From contig NZ_SJJZ01000003.1 in the NCBI RefSeq assembly GCF_004331345.1, positions 620,001 to 684,000 on the forward strand: a DNA stretch of 64,000 nucleotides. The letters are read 5' to 3'. The notes beneath the pieces were generated by a model. That model did no database searches and was not told the origin of the DNA. It was given only the letters and a program-made list of their open reading frames with translations. Positions 1-7,963 of the stretch are shown here, in pieces. The DNA is from Kribbella soli (GTDB taxonomy: Bacteria; Actinomycetota; Actinomycetes; Propionibacteriales; Kribbellaceae). Numbering within the stretch: the stretch's first letter is position 1; each line of letters starts with the position of its first letter. The position numbers and the translations under genes are program-made.

Positions 1-701
1 CCAGCTCCGAGCGTCGGGCCCGGGCCGCGGCCGCACGGGAGGCGGAGGAGCCGGAGGAGTACGCGCACGTGCTGGTGGACGAGGCGCAGGACCTCTCCCC
101 CATGCAGTGGCGGATGGTCACGCGGCGCGGACCGCAGGCCAGCTGGACGATCGTCGGCGACCCGGCCCAGAGCTCCTGGCCCGACCCGGACGAGGCGCGG
201 GCCGCGATGGACTCGATGCTGTCGCACCTGCAGCGGCACGCGTTCCGGCTGTCCACCAACTACCGGAACTCGGCCGAGATCTACTCGTTCGCCGGTGAGG
301 TGATCCGGCAGTCCATCCCGGACGCGGACCTGCCGAACGCGGTCCGCAGTACCGGGGTGGAGCCGGAGCACCGGATCTTCGACGCGGGCAAGGTCTCCGA
401 GGCGGCAGGGGACGCGGCCGTGGAGCTGCTGCAGCTGGTCGAGGGCACCGTCGGGGTCATCGTGCCGCCGGCGCTCCGCCCGGTCGTCGACCCGGTCCTC
501 GCCGAGCTGAACGACCCGCGGGTCGTCGCGGTCAGCCCGCTCGACTCCAAGGGCCTCGAGTACGACGCAGTGGTCGTCGTCGAACCGGACCGGATCGTCA
601 GCGACACCCTGGGCGGCGTACGGGCCCTCTACGTGGTCCTCACCCGCGCCACCCAGCGCCTCATCACCGTCAACAGCACCACCCGCTGGCTGCCTTCCTA
701 G
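1..701 (+). CDS. UvrD/HelD-type superfamily 1 helicase, C-terminal part (5' truncated)
   Basis: The reading frame is open from base 3 and enters from before the window, so only the last 232 residues are present. The Walker B/motif II box VDEAQD lies about residue 27, followed by the motif III-like GDPAQS, the motif IV-like LSTNYRNSAEI and near the end the motif V/VI region SPLDSKGLEYDAVVVVEP and YVVLTRATQRL. This arrangement is typical of the UvrD/PcrA family. The degenerate motifs resemble HelD/HelR RNA-polymerase-recycling helicases of actinobacteria rather than replicative UvrD, but the N-terminus that would settle this is missing. Its stop codon overlaps the stop of the convergent sixA-like gene by 4 bp. 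Confidence 0.85.
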   Translation, partial: SSERRARAAAAREAEEPEEYAHVLVDEAQDLSPMQWRMVTRRGPQASWTIVGDPAQSSWPDPDEARAAMDSMLSHLQRHAFRLSTNYRNSAEIYSFAGEVIRQSIPDADLPNAVRSTGVEPEHRIFDAGKVSEAAGDAAVELLQLVEGTVGVIVPPALRPVVDPVLAELNDPRVVAVSPLDSKGLEYDAVVVVEPDRIVSDTLGGVRALYVVLTRATQRLITVNSTTRWLPS

Positions 702-1228
702 GCACGAGGTACGACGTACGACACGAGGTCGGCGTCGTTGGGCGAGAGGTCTGCCCAGCGGGTGGTGAGGTGCAGGATCGCGAGGCCCGTGGTCGGGTAC
801 TTCTGGGTGAGCTCGACGCGCTCGGGACTGGTTCCGTCCAGGGCGAGTTCGTCGGCGAGCCACGGGATGCCCGGCGCGTGGCCGACGACGACCACGGTGC
901 GGGCCTCGGCCGGGGCCTCGTGGATGGCGTCCAGGATGCCGTCGGTATCGGCGTTGTAGATGCGCTTGTCGTACCAGACGTCCTTCGCGGCGACGCCGGC
1001 CTCGGCGACGTACTTCCAGGTCTCGCGGGTGCGCTTGGACGGCGAGCACAGGACCAGGTCCGCTTCGATGCCTTGGGCAACGAGATGTCGGCCCGCGGCG
1101 CTCGCGTCGGCGCGGCCGCGGTCGGCCAACGGTCGTTCGAGATCCGGCAGCGTCTCCGGCGGCACCGCCTTGGCGTGCCGGAGCAGGACGAGAGTGCGGT
1201 CGATCAGCAGGTCCGACGGGTCAGCCAT
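698..1228 (-). CDS. sixA: SixA-like phosphohistidine phosphatase (histidine phosphatase family)
   Basis: This 176-residue protein has the phosphoglycerate-mutase-fold signature LVLLRHAKA near residue 16, where the His is the nucleophile, a conserved CSPSKRTRET Arg segment and the second catalytic His in VVVVGHAPG. The length matches SixA, which removes phosphate from phosphohistidine, although small members of this family also act on other phosphomonoesters. It starts at ATG only 4 bp after the metF stop, so both are probably on one transcript. It is likely cytoplasmic: no signal peptide or membrane segment is visible. Family assignment is firm; the substrate is inferred. Confidence 0.88.
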   Translation of the reverse strand: MADPSDLLIDRTLVLLRHAKAVPPETLPDLERPLADRGRADASAAGRHLVAQGIEADLVLCSPSKRTRETWKYVAEAGVAAKDVWYDKRIYNADTDGILDAIHEAPAEARTVVVVGHAPGIPWLADELALDGTSPERVELTQKYPTTGLAILHLTTRWADLSPNDADLVSYVVPRA

Positions 1229-1232
1229 TGCG

Positions 1233-2150
1233 TCAGGATACGACGGGGGCCTTGAGGTTGCGGAACACCTGCCGCGTCGCCGTGGATCTGTTCAGCGTGA
1301 TGAAGTGGATGCCGGGCGCGCCGCCGGCCAGCAAACGTTCGCACAACTCGGTCGCGATCTCGACACCGGTCTCGCGCACCGCGGCCGGGTCGTCCTCGAC
1401 GGCGAGTAGCCGGTCGGTGACGGCGGCCGGCAGCGCCATACCGGTGAGGTCGGCCATCCGCTGGATCTGCTTGATGTTCGTGACCGGCATGATGCCCGGC
1501 AGCACCGGGATGTCGCAGCCGAGCTCGGCGGCCCGGTCGACGAGCCGGAAGTAGTCGTCGGCTCCGAAGAACATCTGCGTGATCGCGTAGTCGGCGCCGG
1601 CCTGGGCCTTCGCCGCGAGCACCTGCGCGTCCGCCTCGAGCGAGGCCGCCTCCGGATGCTTGTCCGGGAAGGCAGCGACACCGACGCAGAAGTCGCCGAG
1701 CGAACGGATCAGCTCGACCAGCTCGATGGCGTGGTTGAGGCCCTCGGGGTGCGCGACCCACGGCTGGTTCGGCCCGCCGGGCGGGTCACCGCGGAGCGCC
1801 AGCATGTTGCGGACGCCGGATCCGGCGTACGCGCCGATCACGGAGCGGAGCTCGTCGCGGGAGTGCGCGACGCAGGTCAGGTGCCCGAGCGGCGTCAGCG
1901 ACGTGTCCTGGGCGACCCGCTCGGTCACCCGGATGGTGCCGTCACGCGTCGTCCCGCCGGCGCCGTACGTGATCGAGACGAAGGTCGGCCGCAGCTGCTC
2001 GATCTCGCGGATCGACCGCCACAGCACCTCCTCCGCCTCGGGGGTCTTCGGTGGGAAGAACTCGAACGAGAAGGACCGGTCTCCGGACGCCAGCAGCTCG
2101 CGGATGGTCGGCGCACCGCCGGGAAGCGTCGAGGGAAGACCGTTGGCCAT
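1233..2150 (-). CDS. metF: Methylenetetrahydrofolate reductase
   Basis: This 305-residue protein reduces 5,10-methylene-THF to 5-methyl-THF with an FAD cofactor, feeding methionine synthesis. The family hallmarks are visible: SFEFFPPKT near residue 27 (with the conserved Glu), FVSITYGAGGTTRDGT, LALRGDPP at the folate/FAD site, and DYAITQMFF at about residue 187. The length equals bacterial MetF without the eukaryotic regulatory domain. It is divergent from the polyprenyl synthase gene across 57 bp. A MetF-type gene at this place also occurs in mycobacteria (Rv2172c), supporting conserved gene order. Confidence 0.95.
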   Translation of the reverse strand: MANGLPSTLPGGAPTIRELLASGDRSFSFEFFPPKTPEAEEVLWRSIREIEQLRPTFVSITYGAGGTTRDGTIRVTERVAQDTSLTPLGHLTCVAHSRDELRSVIGAYAGSGVRNMLALRGDPPGGPNQPWVAHPEGLNHAIELVELIRSLGDFCVGVAAFPDKHPEAASLEADAQVLAAKAQAGADYAITQMFFGADDYFRLVDRAAELGCDIPVLPGIMPVTNIKQIQRMADLTGMALPAAVTDRLLAVEDDPAAVRETGVEIATELCERLLAGGAPGIHFITLNRSTATRQVFRNLKAPVVS

Positions 2151-2207
2151 GACGTCAGGTTACCCGCGGTGGCCGATCCCGTCTGCCCACCGACTACGCT
2201 CCGAGAC

Positions 2208-3278
2208 GTGTATGGCGATGTGGACATCCCGGCCGAGATCCAGCGGGCGCTGAGCGGGTTCCTCGATCGGCAGGAGGAGCGGCTGACCGCCATCGGCCCC
2301 GAACTGGCCGAGCAGGTGCAGGCCGCGCGGGACGCGACCAGTGGCGGCAAGCGGCTGCGTCCGTCCTTCTGCTACTGGGGTTTCCGGGCCGCGGGCGGCG
2401 ATCCCGCGCAACCGATCCTGACTGCCGCGGCGAGCCTGGAGATGCTGCACGTCAGCGCGCTGGTGCACGACGACGTGATGGATTCCTCGGACGTACGACG
2501 GGGCGCGCCGGCCGCGCACCGCCGGTTCGAGGCGCTGCAGCGAGAACGGTCCGCGAAGTCGGGACACGGCGCGGATCCGGTCGGGTTCGGCGTCGGCGCC
2601 GCGATCCTGCTCGGAGACCTGTGCCTCATCTGGGCCGACGAGCTGCTGCACACGTCGGGATTCGACGCAGCGGCGCTCGCCCGGGCGGAGAAGTACTTCG
2701 ACGCCGTACGAGTCGAGGTGACGGCCGGGCAGTACCTCGATCTGCTCGCGCAGGCGAGTGGCGAGTCGGACATGGATCTGGCGCTGCGGGTGCTGCGGTA
2801 CAAGTCGGCGACGTACACGATCGAGCGGCCGCTGCACGTCGGTGCCGCGTTGGGTGGCGGGGACGCGCAGCTGATCTCGTCACTGTCCGGGTACGGGTTG
2901 CCGTTGGGCGAGGCGTTCCAGTTGCGGGACGACCTGCTCGGGGTATTCGGGGATCCCGCTGTGACGGGCAAGCCGGCCGGGGACGATCTGCGCGAGGGCA
3001 AGCGGACGGTCCTGATCGCGTACGCCGTCGACCACGCGTCGGAGATCCAGCTGACCGAGTTCAACCGGCTCTTCGGGCGCCGGGACCTCGACGACGACGA
3101 GATCCAACTGCTCCGCGAGATCCTCCAGGACTCCCGCGCCGTACAGGCCTGCGAAGACCTCATCACCGAGCGCACCGAGGACGCCCTCGACGCCCTCGAC
3201 CGCGCTCCCCTGGCCGACGACGCCGCCCGCAAGGCCCTCACCGACCTGGCTGTCGCGGCGACCTCACGCGTCGTCTAG
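2208..3278 (+). CDS. Polyprenyl diphosphate synthase (IdsA-type, trans-isoprenyl transferase)
   Basis: This approximately 356-residue all-alpha prenyltransferase carries both Asp-rich motifs. The first is HDDVMDSSD (an extended DDxxxxD form) near residue 90 and the second is LRDDLLGVFGD near residue 240, with GGKRLRP upstream binding the homoallylic diphosphate. Such enzymes condense IPP with allylic diphosphates to geranylgeranyl or longer chains for quinones, carotenoids or lipid carriers; chain length cannot be read here. I chose the GTG at 2208 because the frame upstream runs antisense through metF; GTG 2220 is an alternative. It sits where idsA2 (Rv2173) lies in mycobacteria. Confidence 0.9.
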   Translation: MYGDVDIPAEIQRALSGFLDRQEERLTAIGPELAEQVQAARDATSGGKRLRPSFCYWGFRAAGGDPAQPILTAAASLEMLHVSALVHDDVMDSSDVRRGAPAAHRRFEALQRERSAKSGHGADPVGFGVGAAILLGDLCLIWADELLHTSGFDAAALARAEKYFDAVRVEVTAGQYLDLLAQASGESDMDLALRVLRYKSATYTIERPLHVGAALGGGDAQLISSLSGYGLPLGEAFQLRDDLLGVFGDPAVTGKPAGDDLREGKRTVLIAYAVDHASEIQLTEFNRLFGRRDLDDDEIQLLREILQDSRAVQACEDLITERTEDALDALDRAPLADDAARKALTDLAVAATSRVV

Positions 3279-3698
3279 TTACTGCTCCGCCAGCATGTTG
3301 ATCAGGCGGAGGAGGTCCGCGGTGGCGGGGAGGTTGCCGAGGACGATGACCTTGAGGACGGCTCGCTCCTCGTCGTAGATCGTCTCGGCCTTGAGATGGA
3401 CCGCCTCGGGCTGGTTGAGCGCGCCGTGGATGTGGGTGCTGAGGCGGTCGGCGGTCGCTCGGTCGACCGCGTCGATATGCACGATGCTGGACGCCTCGAC
3501 GTGGCGCGTGGAGCGGTCGACGTCGACCACGGCGGCCGGCGTACCGGTGAATTCCTCGAGGTCCTCGCGGGTGATCCGGTACTGCTTCCCGATCCGCACG
3601 GCCTTCAGACGGCCGTCGCGGACGTAGTTCCGGATCGTGCGAACGTGCAGGCCCAGCTGGTTCGCCACCTGCTCCACCGAATACAGCTCCTGGGCCAT
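3279..3698 (-). CDS. MerR/excisionase-type helix-turn-helix protein
   Basis: This small protein (139 residues from the ATG; a GTG 18 bp upstream is possible) has an N-terminal HTH_17-type domain: LYSVEQVANQLGLHVRTIRN, then a DGRLKAVRIGKQYRI wing and REDLEEF. The C-terminal 85 residues are predicted alpha/beta, contain no recognisable enzyme motif, and may be a dimerisation or ligand domain. The stop abuts the convergent polyprenyl synthase stop. It is divergent from the DUF4180 gene with an AT-rich stretch between, so autoregulation and control of that neighbour is a plausible inference. It occupies the place of Rv2175c in mycobacteria, but the C-terminal half does not look orthologous. Confidence 0.75.
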   Translation of the reverse strand: MAQELYSVEQVANQLGLHVRTIRNYVRDGRLKAVRIGKQYRITREDLEEFTGTPAAVVDVDRSTRHVEASSIVHIDAVDRATADRLSTHIHGALNQPEAVHLKAETIYDEERAVLKVIVLGNLPATADLLRLINMLAEQ

Positions 3699-3720
3699 CT
3701 TCTCAGCGTAGAGCACTTCC

Positions 3721-3773
3721 TTAGAATTCCCTATAAATAGCCGATTCCAGGCACTTACGGTATTTTGAGGAAC
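3721..3773. promoter_or_regulatory. Divergent AT-rich promoter region between HTH and DUF4180 genes
   Basis: This is one of the few A/T-rich intervals in the window. It includes CTATAAATAG at 3731-3740, a GAATTC palindrome at 3724-3729 and TATTTT at 3761-3766. TATTTT lies about 8 bp before the ATG at 3774, close enough for a leaderless or very short-leader transcript. On the other strand TATTTATAG could serve the HTH gene. These are weak consensus matches, assigned by position and base composition. Confidence 0.35.
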
Positions 3774-4127
3774 ATGGTGCTACTAGCTGGGGTGCGGGTC
3801 CACGTGAGCGACACGGCACTCACGAACGAGAGCGACGCCGTGCAGCTGATCGTCGACGCGCATTACGCGCATCAGGCCGAGTGGATCGCGTTCGCGCCGG
3901 AGCAGTTGGGGGACGAGTTCTTCGAGCTGAGCAGCGGGCGGGCCGGTGCGATCACACAGAAGTTCGTGACGTACCAGATGGGCCTGGCCGTCGTCGGCGA
4001 CATCTCGGAGCGAGTCGCGGAGAGCAAGCCACTCGCGGACTGGGTACGAGAGAGCAATCGCGGTCGCAATCTCCTGTTCGCCGCGGACCTCAGCGAACTG
4101 ACCGAGCAGCTACAGCACCGGCAGTGA
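3774..4127 (+). CDS. DUF4180 family protein
   Basis: This is a small, probably cytoplasmic alpha/beta protein of 117 residues. The pattern GVRVHVSDT, then SDAVQLIVDAHYAHQAEWIAF, then DEFFELSSGRAGAITQKFVTYQMGLAVVGD is the DUF4180 signature as I recall it; the family has no assigned biochemical function. The ATG at 3774 gives an N-terminus that fits the family (a short strand ending in GVRV); TTG 3765 and GTG 3804 are alternatives. It is divergent from a MerR-like HTH gene that may regulate it, and convergent with the barstar gene, whose stop overlaps its 3' end. Confidence 0.75.
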   Translation: MVLLAGVRVHVSDTALTNESDAVQLIVDAHYAHQAEWIAFAPEQLGDEFFELSSGRAGAITQKFVTYQMGLAVVGDISERVAESKPLADWVRESNRGRNLLFAADLSELTEQLQHRQ

Positions 4128-4535
4128 CCTCAGCAGGTCGGGCGTTTCCGTCTCGGCGATGAGCACCCGGAGCTGGCCGGAGTTCGTGGTGTCCTCGACG
4201 AAGATCTGCAGCGCGACGTCGACCGTGTCGTGGTCGTGTTCGAGCAGGTGCCGCAGCCCGGTCCACAGCACGACCTCGGGTGCGCCCGTCGACCGGTCGC
4301 TCAGCGAGTCGGCCAGCGCGTCCCAGTTCCGGCCGAACCAGCGCGGCAGGTCGAACGCGGTCGCGCACAGGTCGAGGAACCCGGCCTTGTCGTGGATCTC
4401 CCCGGTGTCGAGCAGCACGAACCCGAACCCGGCGGCGGCAGCCTCCCGGCGTACCTCGGCCGCGGCCGGAGCGGATGGCCAACGGTAGACACCAGGCCGC
4501 AGCCCTTCGGCCAGCAGCTTGCTCAGCGAGCTCAT
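4110..4535 (-). CDS. Barstar-family ribonuclease inhibitor
   Basis: This 141-residue acidic protein matches the barstar fold. It has GFGFVLLDTGEIHDKAGFLD (strand, loop, helix), then the signature LPRWFGRNWDALADSLSD, where barstar uses the equivalent helix and Trp/Asp residues to plug the RNase active site, and a final strand ending RVLIAET. Its start overlaps the stop of the upstream RNase gene by ATGA, so inhibitor and toxin are translationally coupled. It lacks a signal peptide, as expected for a cytoplasmic immunity protein. It also overlaps the 3' end of the convergent DUF4180 gene by 18 bp. Confidence 0.88.
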   Translation of the reverse strand: MSSLSKLLAEGLRPGVYRWPSAPAAAEVRREAAAAGFGFVLLDTGEIHDKAGFLDLCATAFDLPRWFGRNWDALADSLSDRSTGAPEVVLWTGLRHLLEHDHDTVDVALQIFVEDTTNSGQLRVLIAETETPDLLRSLPVL

Positions 4536-4957
4536 GAAGTTCCCCCGTCTTCCGCGACCCGGCGGAAGGACTTGTAATGGTCGTCCGTGTAATAACGCTC
4601 ACCGGCGTTCCCGGTCACGATCCGGCGGGCACCTCGGTCCTTCTCGCCCGGTGTCTTCACGGTGTACTCGTGGTAGTAGCCGCGGTCGTGCTTCGGCAGG
4701 ATCTTCTCCAGGTTGCCGAACACCACACCGTCGCGGCTGTACGGGTACGGCCCGCCCTGGTCGATCAGCTTCAGCGTGTCCTGCCCCTCCTTCGGCAGGT
4801 CCGCCACGGCGACGTACTTGAGACCGCTGGTCGGATCGACGTCACCAGACGTCTTCGTGTCGGCAGCACAGCCGAACAGCGACGCCGCCAGGGTGATCAC
4901 CAGCATGGCGATCACGACGACCGCGACGATCCGCGCGGCCTTCGGGTTGTTGATCAC
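4532..4957 (-). CDS. Barnase/RNase N1-type guanyl-specific ribonuclease, membrane-anchored or secreted
   Basis: This 141-residue protein begins with a hydrophobic segment (residues about 9-28) ending LFGC, a near-lipobox at Cys30. The mature part has [51 protein letters not shown] and [10 protein letters not shown], in the order of the microbial RNase Sa/barnase family. The catalytic Glu (Glu98), Arg (111/112) and His (127) are all visible, so it looks active. The start is GTG 4957 because GGAGG lies 6 nt upstream; the GTGA overlaps the thiE stop. It is followed by its barstar gene. RNA cleavage activity outside the cell is inferred from family and signal sequence. Confidence 0.87.
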   Translation of the reverse strand: MINNPKAARIVAVVVIAMLVITLAASLFGCAADTKTSGDVDPTSGLKYVAVADLPKEGQDTLKLIDQGGPYPYSRDGVVFGNLEKILPKHDRGYYHEYTVKTPGEKDRGARRIVTGNAGERYYTDDHYKSFRRVAEDGGTS

Positions 4958-5592
4958 CGAAGCCTCCGGGTGAACTCGGCGGCCGCCTCCCCTGGGTCGT
5001 CCGCCTCGGTGATCGCCCGTACGACGACCACGCGCGTGGCCCCCGCTTCCACTACCTCGTCCAGCCGCTCGAGGTCGATGCCGCCGATCGCGAACCACGG
5101 CTTCGACTGCTTGCGACCGGCCGCGTACGACACCAGGTCCAGACCGGCGGCCTGACGCCCCGGCTTGGTCGGCGTCGCCCACGTCGGCCCGACGCAGAAG
5201 TAGTCCGAACCCACCTCGTCGACCGCGGCGTTCACCTGGCTGAACGTGTGCGTCGAACGCCCGACGACCGGACCGGGCCCGACGATCGCGCGAGCGGCGT
5301 GCACCGGCAGGTCACGCTGTCCCAGGTGCAGTACGTCGGCGCCCGCGGCGAACGCGATATCAGCGCGGTCGTTGACGGCCAGCAGCTTGCCGTGTCGCCG
5401 GCACGCGTCCGCGAACACCTCCAGCGCGGCCAGCTCGTCGGCAGCCTCCATCTCCTTCTGCCGGAGCTGCACGATGTCCACGCCGCCGGCCAGCGCGGCG
5501 TCGAGGAACTGTTCGAGATCGCCCTGCTTCTCGCGCGCATCCGTGCACAGGTAGAGCCGGGCATCCGCGAGACGGTCGGTGTGGTCAGTCAC
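4954..5592 (-). CDS. thiE: Thiamine-phosphate synthase
   Basis: This 212-residue TIM-barrel enzyme joins HMP-PP and the thiazole phosphate to thiamine phosphate. Visible motifs are [11 protein letters not shown] near residue 43, the loop [27 protein letters not shown] with substrate-binding residues, a phosphate loop [15 protein letters not shown] and [30 protein letters not shown]. The GTG at 5592 (MTDHTDRL) is chosen since upstream sequence runs into the divergent thiO start. It forms an overlapping operon thiE-RNase-barstar. There is only 42 bp to thiO, too little for a TPP riboswitch. Confidence 0.94.
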   Translation of the reverse strand: MTDHTDRLADARLYLCTDAREKQGDLEQFLDAALAGGVDIVQLRQKEMEAADELAALEVFADACRRHGKLLAVNDRADIAFAAGADVLHLGQRDLPVHAARAIVGPGPVVGRSTHTFSQVNAAVDEVGSDYFCVGPTWATPTKPGRQAAGLDLVSYAAGRKQSKPWFAIGGIDLERLDEVVEAGATRVVVVRAITEADDPGEAAAEFTRRLR

Positions 5593-5634
5593 ACCCCAAA
5601 GCCTGCCATGTCCCCGCAGAAGTAGGCTTGCGGC

Positions 5635-6774
5635 ATGCCTGAGCACACCTCCGAGGTAGTCGTGATCGGTGCCGGGCTGATCGGTCTGGCGACCGCGTGG
5701 CGACTGGCCGCAGACGGTATCCAGGTGACGGTATGTGACCCCACGCCCGGCGCACAGACCTCGAACGTCGCCGCCGGCATGCTCGCCCCGGTCACCGAGG
5801 TGGAGTACGGCGAGGACGATCTGCTGGCGCTCAACCTGGCTTCGGTGAACGCCTGGCCCACCTTCGCCGCCGAGCTCGAGGAGCTGACCGGACAGCCCGC
5901 GGGCCTCCACCAGACCGGCACGCTGTCCGTCGCGTACGACGTGGACGACGCAGCAGCGCTCCGCAGGCTCGCCGACTACCAGCGACGCCTCGGCCTCGAG
6001 GTGGAGGAGCTGTCGGGTCGCGACGCCCGCCGCCGTGAGCCAATGCTCGCCACAGGAGTCTCTGGTGGCGTCTGGGTCCCAGGTGATCATTCCGTCGACA
6101 ACAGGCAGGCCGTGGCGACTCTGCTCCGCGCGGTCGAACTCTCCGGCGTACAGCTCATCCGCCAGCGCGTGACCCGAGTCATCACGTCCGGTACGACGGC
6201 ACTCGGCGTACAGCTCGAGAACGGCGACACGGTGCACGCAGGCCACGTCATCGCGGCAGCGGGACCGTGGTCGTCGCAGTTGGACGGCGTACCCGAGGAG
6301 CTTCGTCCGCCGGTGCGTCCGGTGAAGGGTGAGGTACTGCGGTTGCGGGTCCCGGAGGCGTACCGCCCGGCGCTCCAGCACACCGTGCGCGCTACAGCCC
6401 GCGGCTTCTCGGTCTACCTCGTTCCACGACCAGGTGGCGAGTTGGTGATCGGTGCGACCACCACCGAGCTCGGTTACGACACCCGGGTGCTGGCCGGCGG
6501 CGTGTTCGCGCTGCTCCGCGACGCGCGGACCGTGCTGCCCATCATCGACGAGCTCGAATTCGTGGAGTCGATCGCCGGCCTCCGCCCCGCGACACCGGAC
6601 AACGCGCCGATCCTCGGCCCGTCCGGCCTGGATCGGTTGCTGTGGGCAACCGGCCACTACCGCAACGGCGTACTGCTGACTCCCGTGACCGCGCAGATCC
6701 TGGCCGAGACCGTGCGCACCGGAACGCTGCCGGACCTCGGAAAGCCCTTCCTCGCCAGCCGGTTCGGGCACTGA
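5635..6774 (+). CDS. thiO: Glycine oxidase ThiO (FAD-dependent)
   Basis: This 379-residue DAO-fold flavoprotein has the N-terminal Rossmann motif [19 protein letters not shown] binding FAD, an AAGMLAP segment typical of Thi[12 protein letters not shown], a GEVLRL segment, and the C-terminal [14 protein letters not shown] plus [13 protein letters not shown]. It oxidises glycine to dehydroglycine for thiazole synthesis. It is divergent from thiE, but thiS and thiG do not follow; the next gene is a LysM transglycosylase 168 bp on. The thiazole synthase genes must therefore lie elsewhere. Confidence in the family is high. Confidence 0.92.
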   Translation: MPEHTSEVVVIGAGLIGLATAWRLAADGIQVTVCDPTPGAQTSNVAAGMLAPVTEVEYGEDDLLALNLASVNAWPTFAAELEELTGQPAGLHQTGTLSVAYDVDDAAALRRLADYQRRLGLEVEELSGRDARRREPMLATGVSGGVWVPGDHSVDNRQAVATLLRAVELSGVQLIRQRVTRVITSGTTALGVQLENGDTVHAGHVIAAAGPWSSQLDGVPEELRPPVRPVKGEVLRLRVPEAYRPALQHTVRATARGFSVYLVPRPGGELVIGATTTELGYDTRVLAGGVFALLRDARTVLPIIDELEFVESIAGLRPATPDNAPILGPSGLDRLLWATGHYRNGVLLTPVTAQILAETVRTGTLPDLGKPFLASRFGH

Positions 6775-6837
6775 CTCACCGTTGCCCGCAGCAACCGGAA
6801 AGATTGTGAACGACAACAATGTAGTTCAGCCTTGAAT

Positions 6838-6863
6838 TGTAACCTTTGCGTTACAGGCGTAAC
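6838..6863. promoter_or_regulatory. GTNAC-type repeats upstream of the LysM transglycosylase gene
   Basis: GTAAC (6839-6843), GTTAC (6850-6854) and GTAAC (6859-6863) lie about 80-105 bp before the ATG. The first two with flanking bases form a perfect dyad TGTAAC-6 bp-GTTACA. GTNAC repeats recall binding sites reported for the actinobacterial response regulator MtrA, which controls cell-wall hydrolases; that link is inference from motif and target type. Confidence 0.45.
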
Positions 6864-6942
6864 ACCAACCCCATCCGCCCCTGTTGTCACATCCGTACCA
6901 GCACATACGGTCAGGTGACGTTCACACGGGGAGTTGGTTGCG

Positions 6943-7890
6943 ATGCGCAACGTCGTACGGATATTGAGCGGCCTGGCAGTACCGGTGCTGACCGCGGCGG
7001 TGATCACCGCCGGTTCACCCGGTTTCGGTGCGTACAAGGTCAAGGAGGGTGACACCCTCAGCCACATCGCCGGCCGCTACGGCACGACGGTCTCGACGCT
7101 GGTCGCGCTGAACAAGCTGCCCGGCAACGGTAACGCGATCTACGCGGGCGAGGTGCTCAAGGTTCCCGGCAAGGGGTCGACGACGACCACCGCCAAGACA
7201 CCGGCGAAGCGCTCCCAGCTCGGCCGGGTGACGTACGTCGTGAAGCCCGGCGACACCGTCTCCGGGATCGCGAAGCGCTTCAAGTGCTCGCAGGCCAACC
7301 TGCTCGCCGCGAACGGGCTGAAGGCGGGCGCCCGCATCTACGCCGGCAAGCCGCTGCAGGTGCCGGTGAAGGTGCGCCCGAAGGCCCGGACCGACAACAC
7401 GTTCGCCGGGCGCACGTACGCCGACCACATCGTCGCCGCGGCCAACCGCAATCGGGCCACCCTGAAGAAGCGCAAGCTGCCGACCCGGACCCAGATGCGC
7501 TCACTGATCGTGAGCACCGCGAAACGGTACGGCGTCGACCCGGAGCTCGCGCTCGCGGTCAGCTGGCAGGAGTCCGGCTGGAAGCAGCGCGTCGTCTCCC
7601 CGGCGAACGCGATCGGCGCGATGCAGGTCATCCCGTCGACCGGCCGGTTCGCCTCCCGGCTCGTCGGCCGCGAACTGGACCTGCTGAAGCCACGCGACAA
7701 CGTCACTGCCGGCGTCGTCCTGCTGAGCCGGCTGACCGGCGCCGCCAAGCTCGACATCGCGGTGGCCGGCTACTACCAGGGGCTCGGCGGCGTGAAGAAG
7801 AACGGCATGTACGCCGACACGAAGCTGTACGTGAAGAACGTGCTCCGGATCAAGGCGCAGCTGGAACGCGGGTGGGATCCCCTGCGGTGA
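6943..7890 (+). CDS. Secreted LysM peptidoglycan-binding lytic transglycosylase
   Basis: This 315-residue exported protein probably cleaves or remodels peptidoglycan. A signal peptide covers residues 1-29, two LysM domains follow (about 31-76 and 98-142, each with the GDT and NGL/NKL positions), and a C-terminal SLT/GEWL transglycosylase domain (about 185-300) has the catalytic Glu in SWQESGW, then [12 protein letters not shown] chose ATG 6943, with GGGGAG 9 nt upstream, over TTG 6934. It is immediately upstream of a PASTA-domain kinase, consistent with a cell-wall theme. GTNAC repeats sit in its leader region. Confidence 0.9.
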   Translation: MRNVVRILSGLAVPVLTAAVITAGSPGFGAYKVKEGDTLSHIAGRYGTTVSTLVALNKLPGNGNAIYAGEVLKVPGKGSTTTTAKTPAKRSQLGRVTYVVKPGDTVSGIAKRFKCSQANLLAANGLKAGARIYAGKPLQVPVKVRPKARTDNTFAGRTYADHIVAAANRNRATLKKRKLPTRTQMRSLIVSTAKRYGVDPELALAVSWQESGWKQRVVSPANAIGAMQVIPSTGRFASRLVGRELDLLKPRDNVTAGVVLLSRLTGAAKLDIAVAGYYQGLGGVKKNGMYADTKLYVKNVLRIKAQLERGWDPLR

Positions 7891-7963
7891 GCCTGAGCCT
7901 GTCACGCTGAGGCGTTATCTACACTCTCTGCAGAACGGTTTGGGGAGAGGCGGCTCACCGCAA

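Noticed and set aside
3279-3698. Orthology of the HTH gene with Rv2175c, the PknL substrate
   Set aside because: Position is similar, but the C-terminal half differs and no N-terminal threonine-rich tail is present.
4954-6819. A long minus-strand frame continuing past the thiE start across the thiO gene
   Set aside because: High GC keeps the antisense third frame open. The thiE family starts at 5592 and thiO is coded on the plus strand.
6775-6942. A c-di-AMP (ydaO-type) riboswitch before the LysM gene
   Set aside because: Such riboswitches precede cell-wall hydrolase genes in actinobacteria, but the conserved core sequences are not visible and the region is too short.
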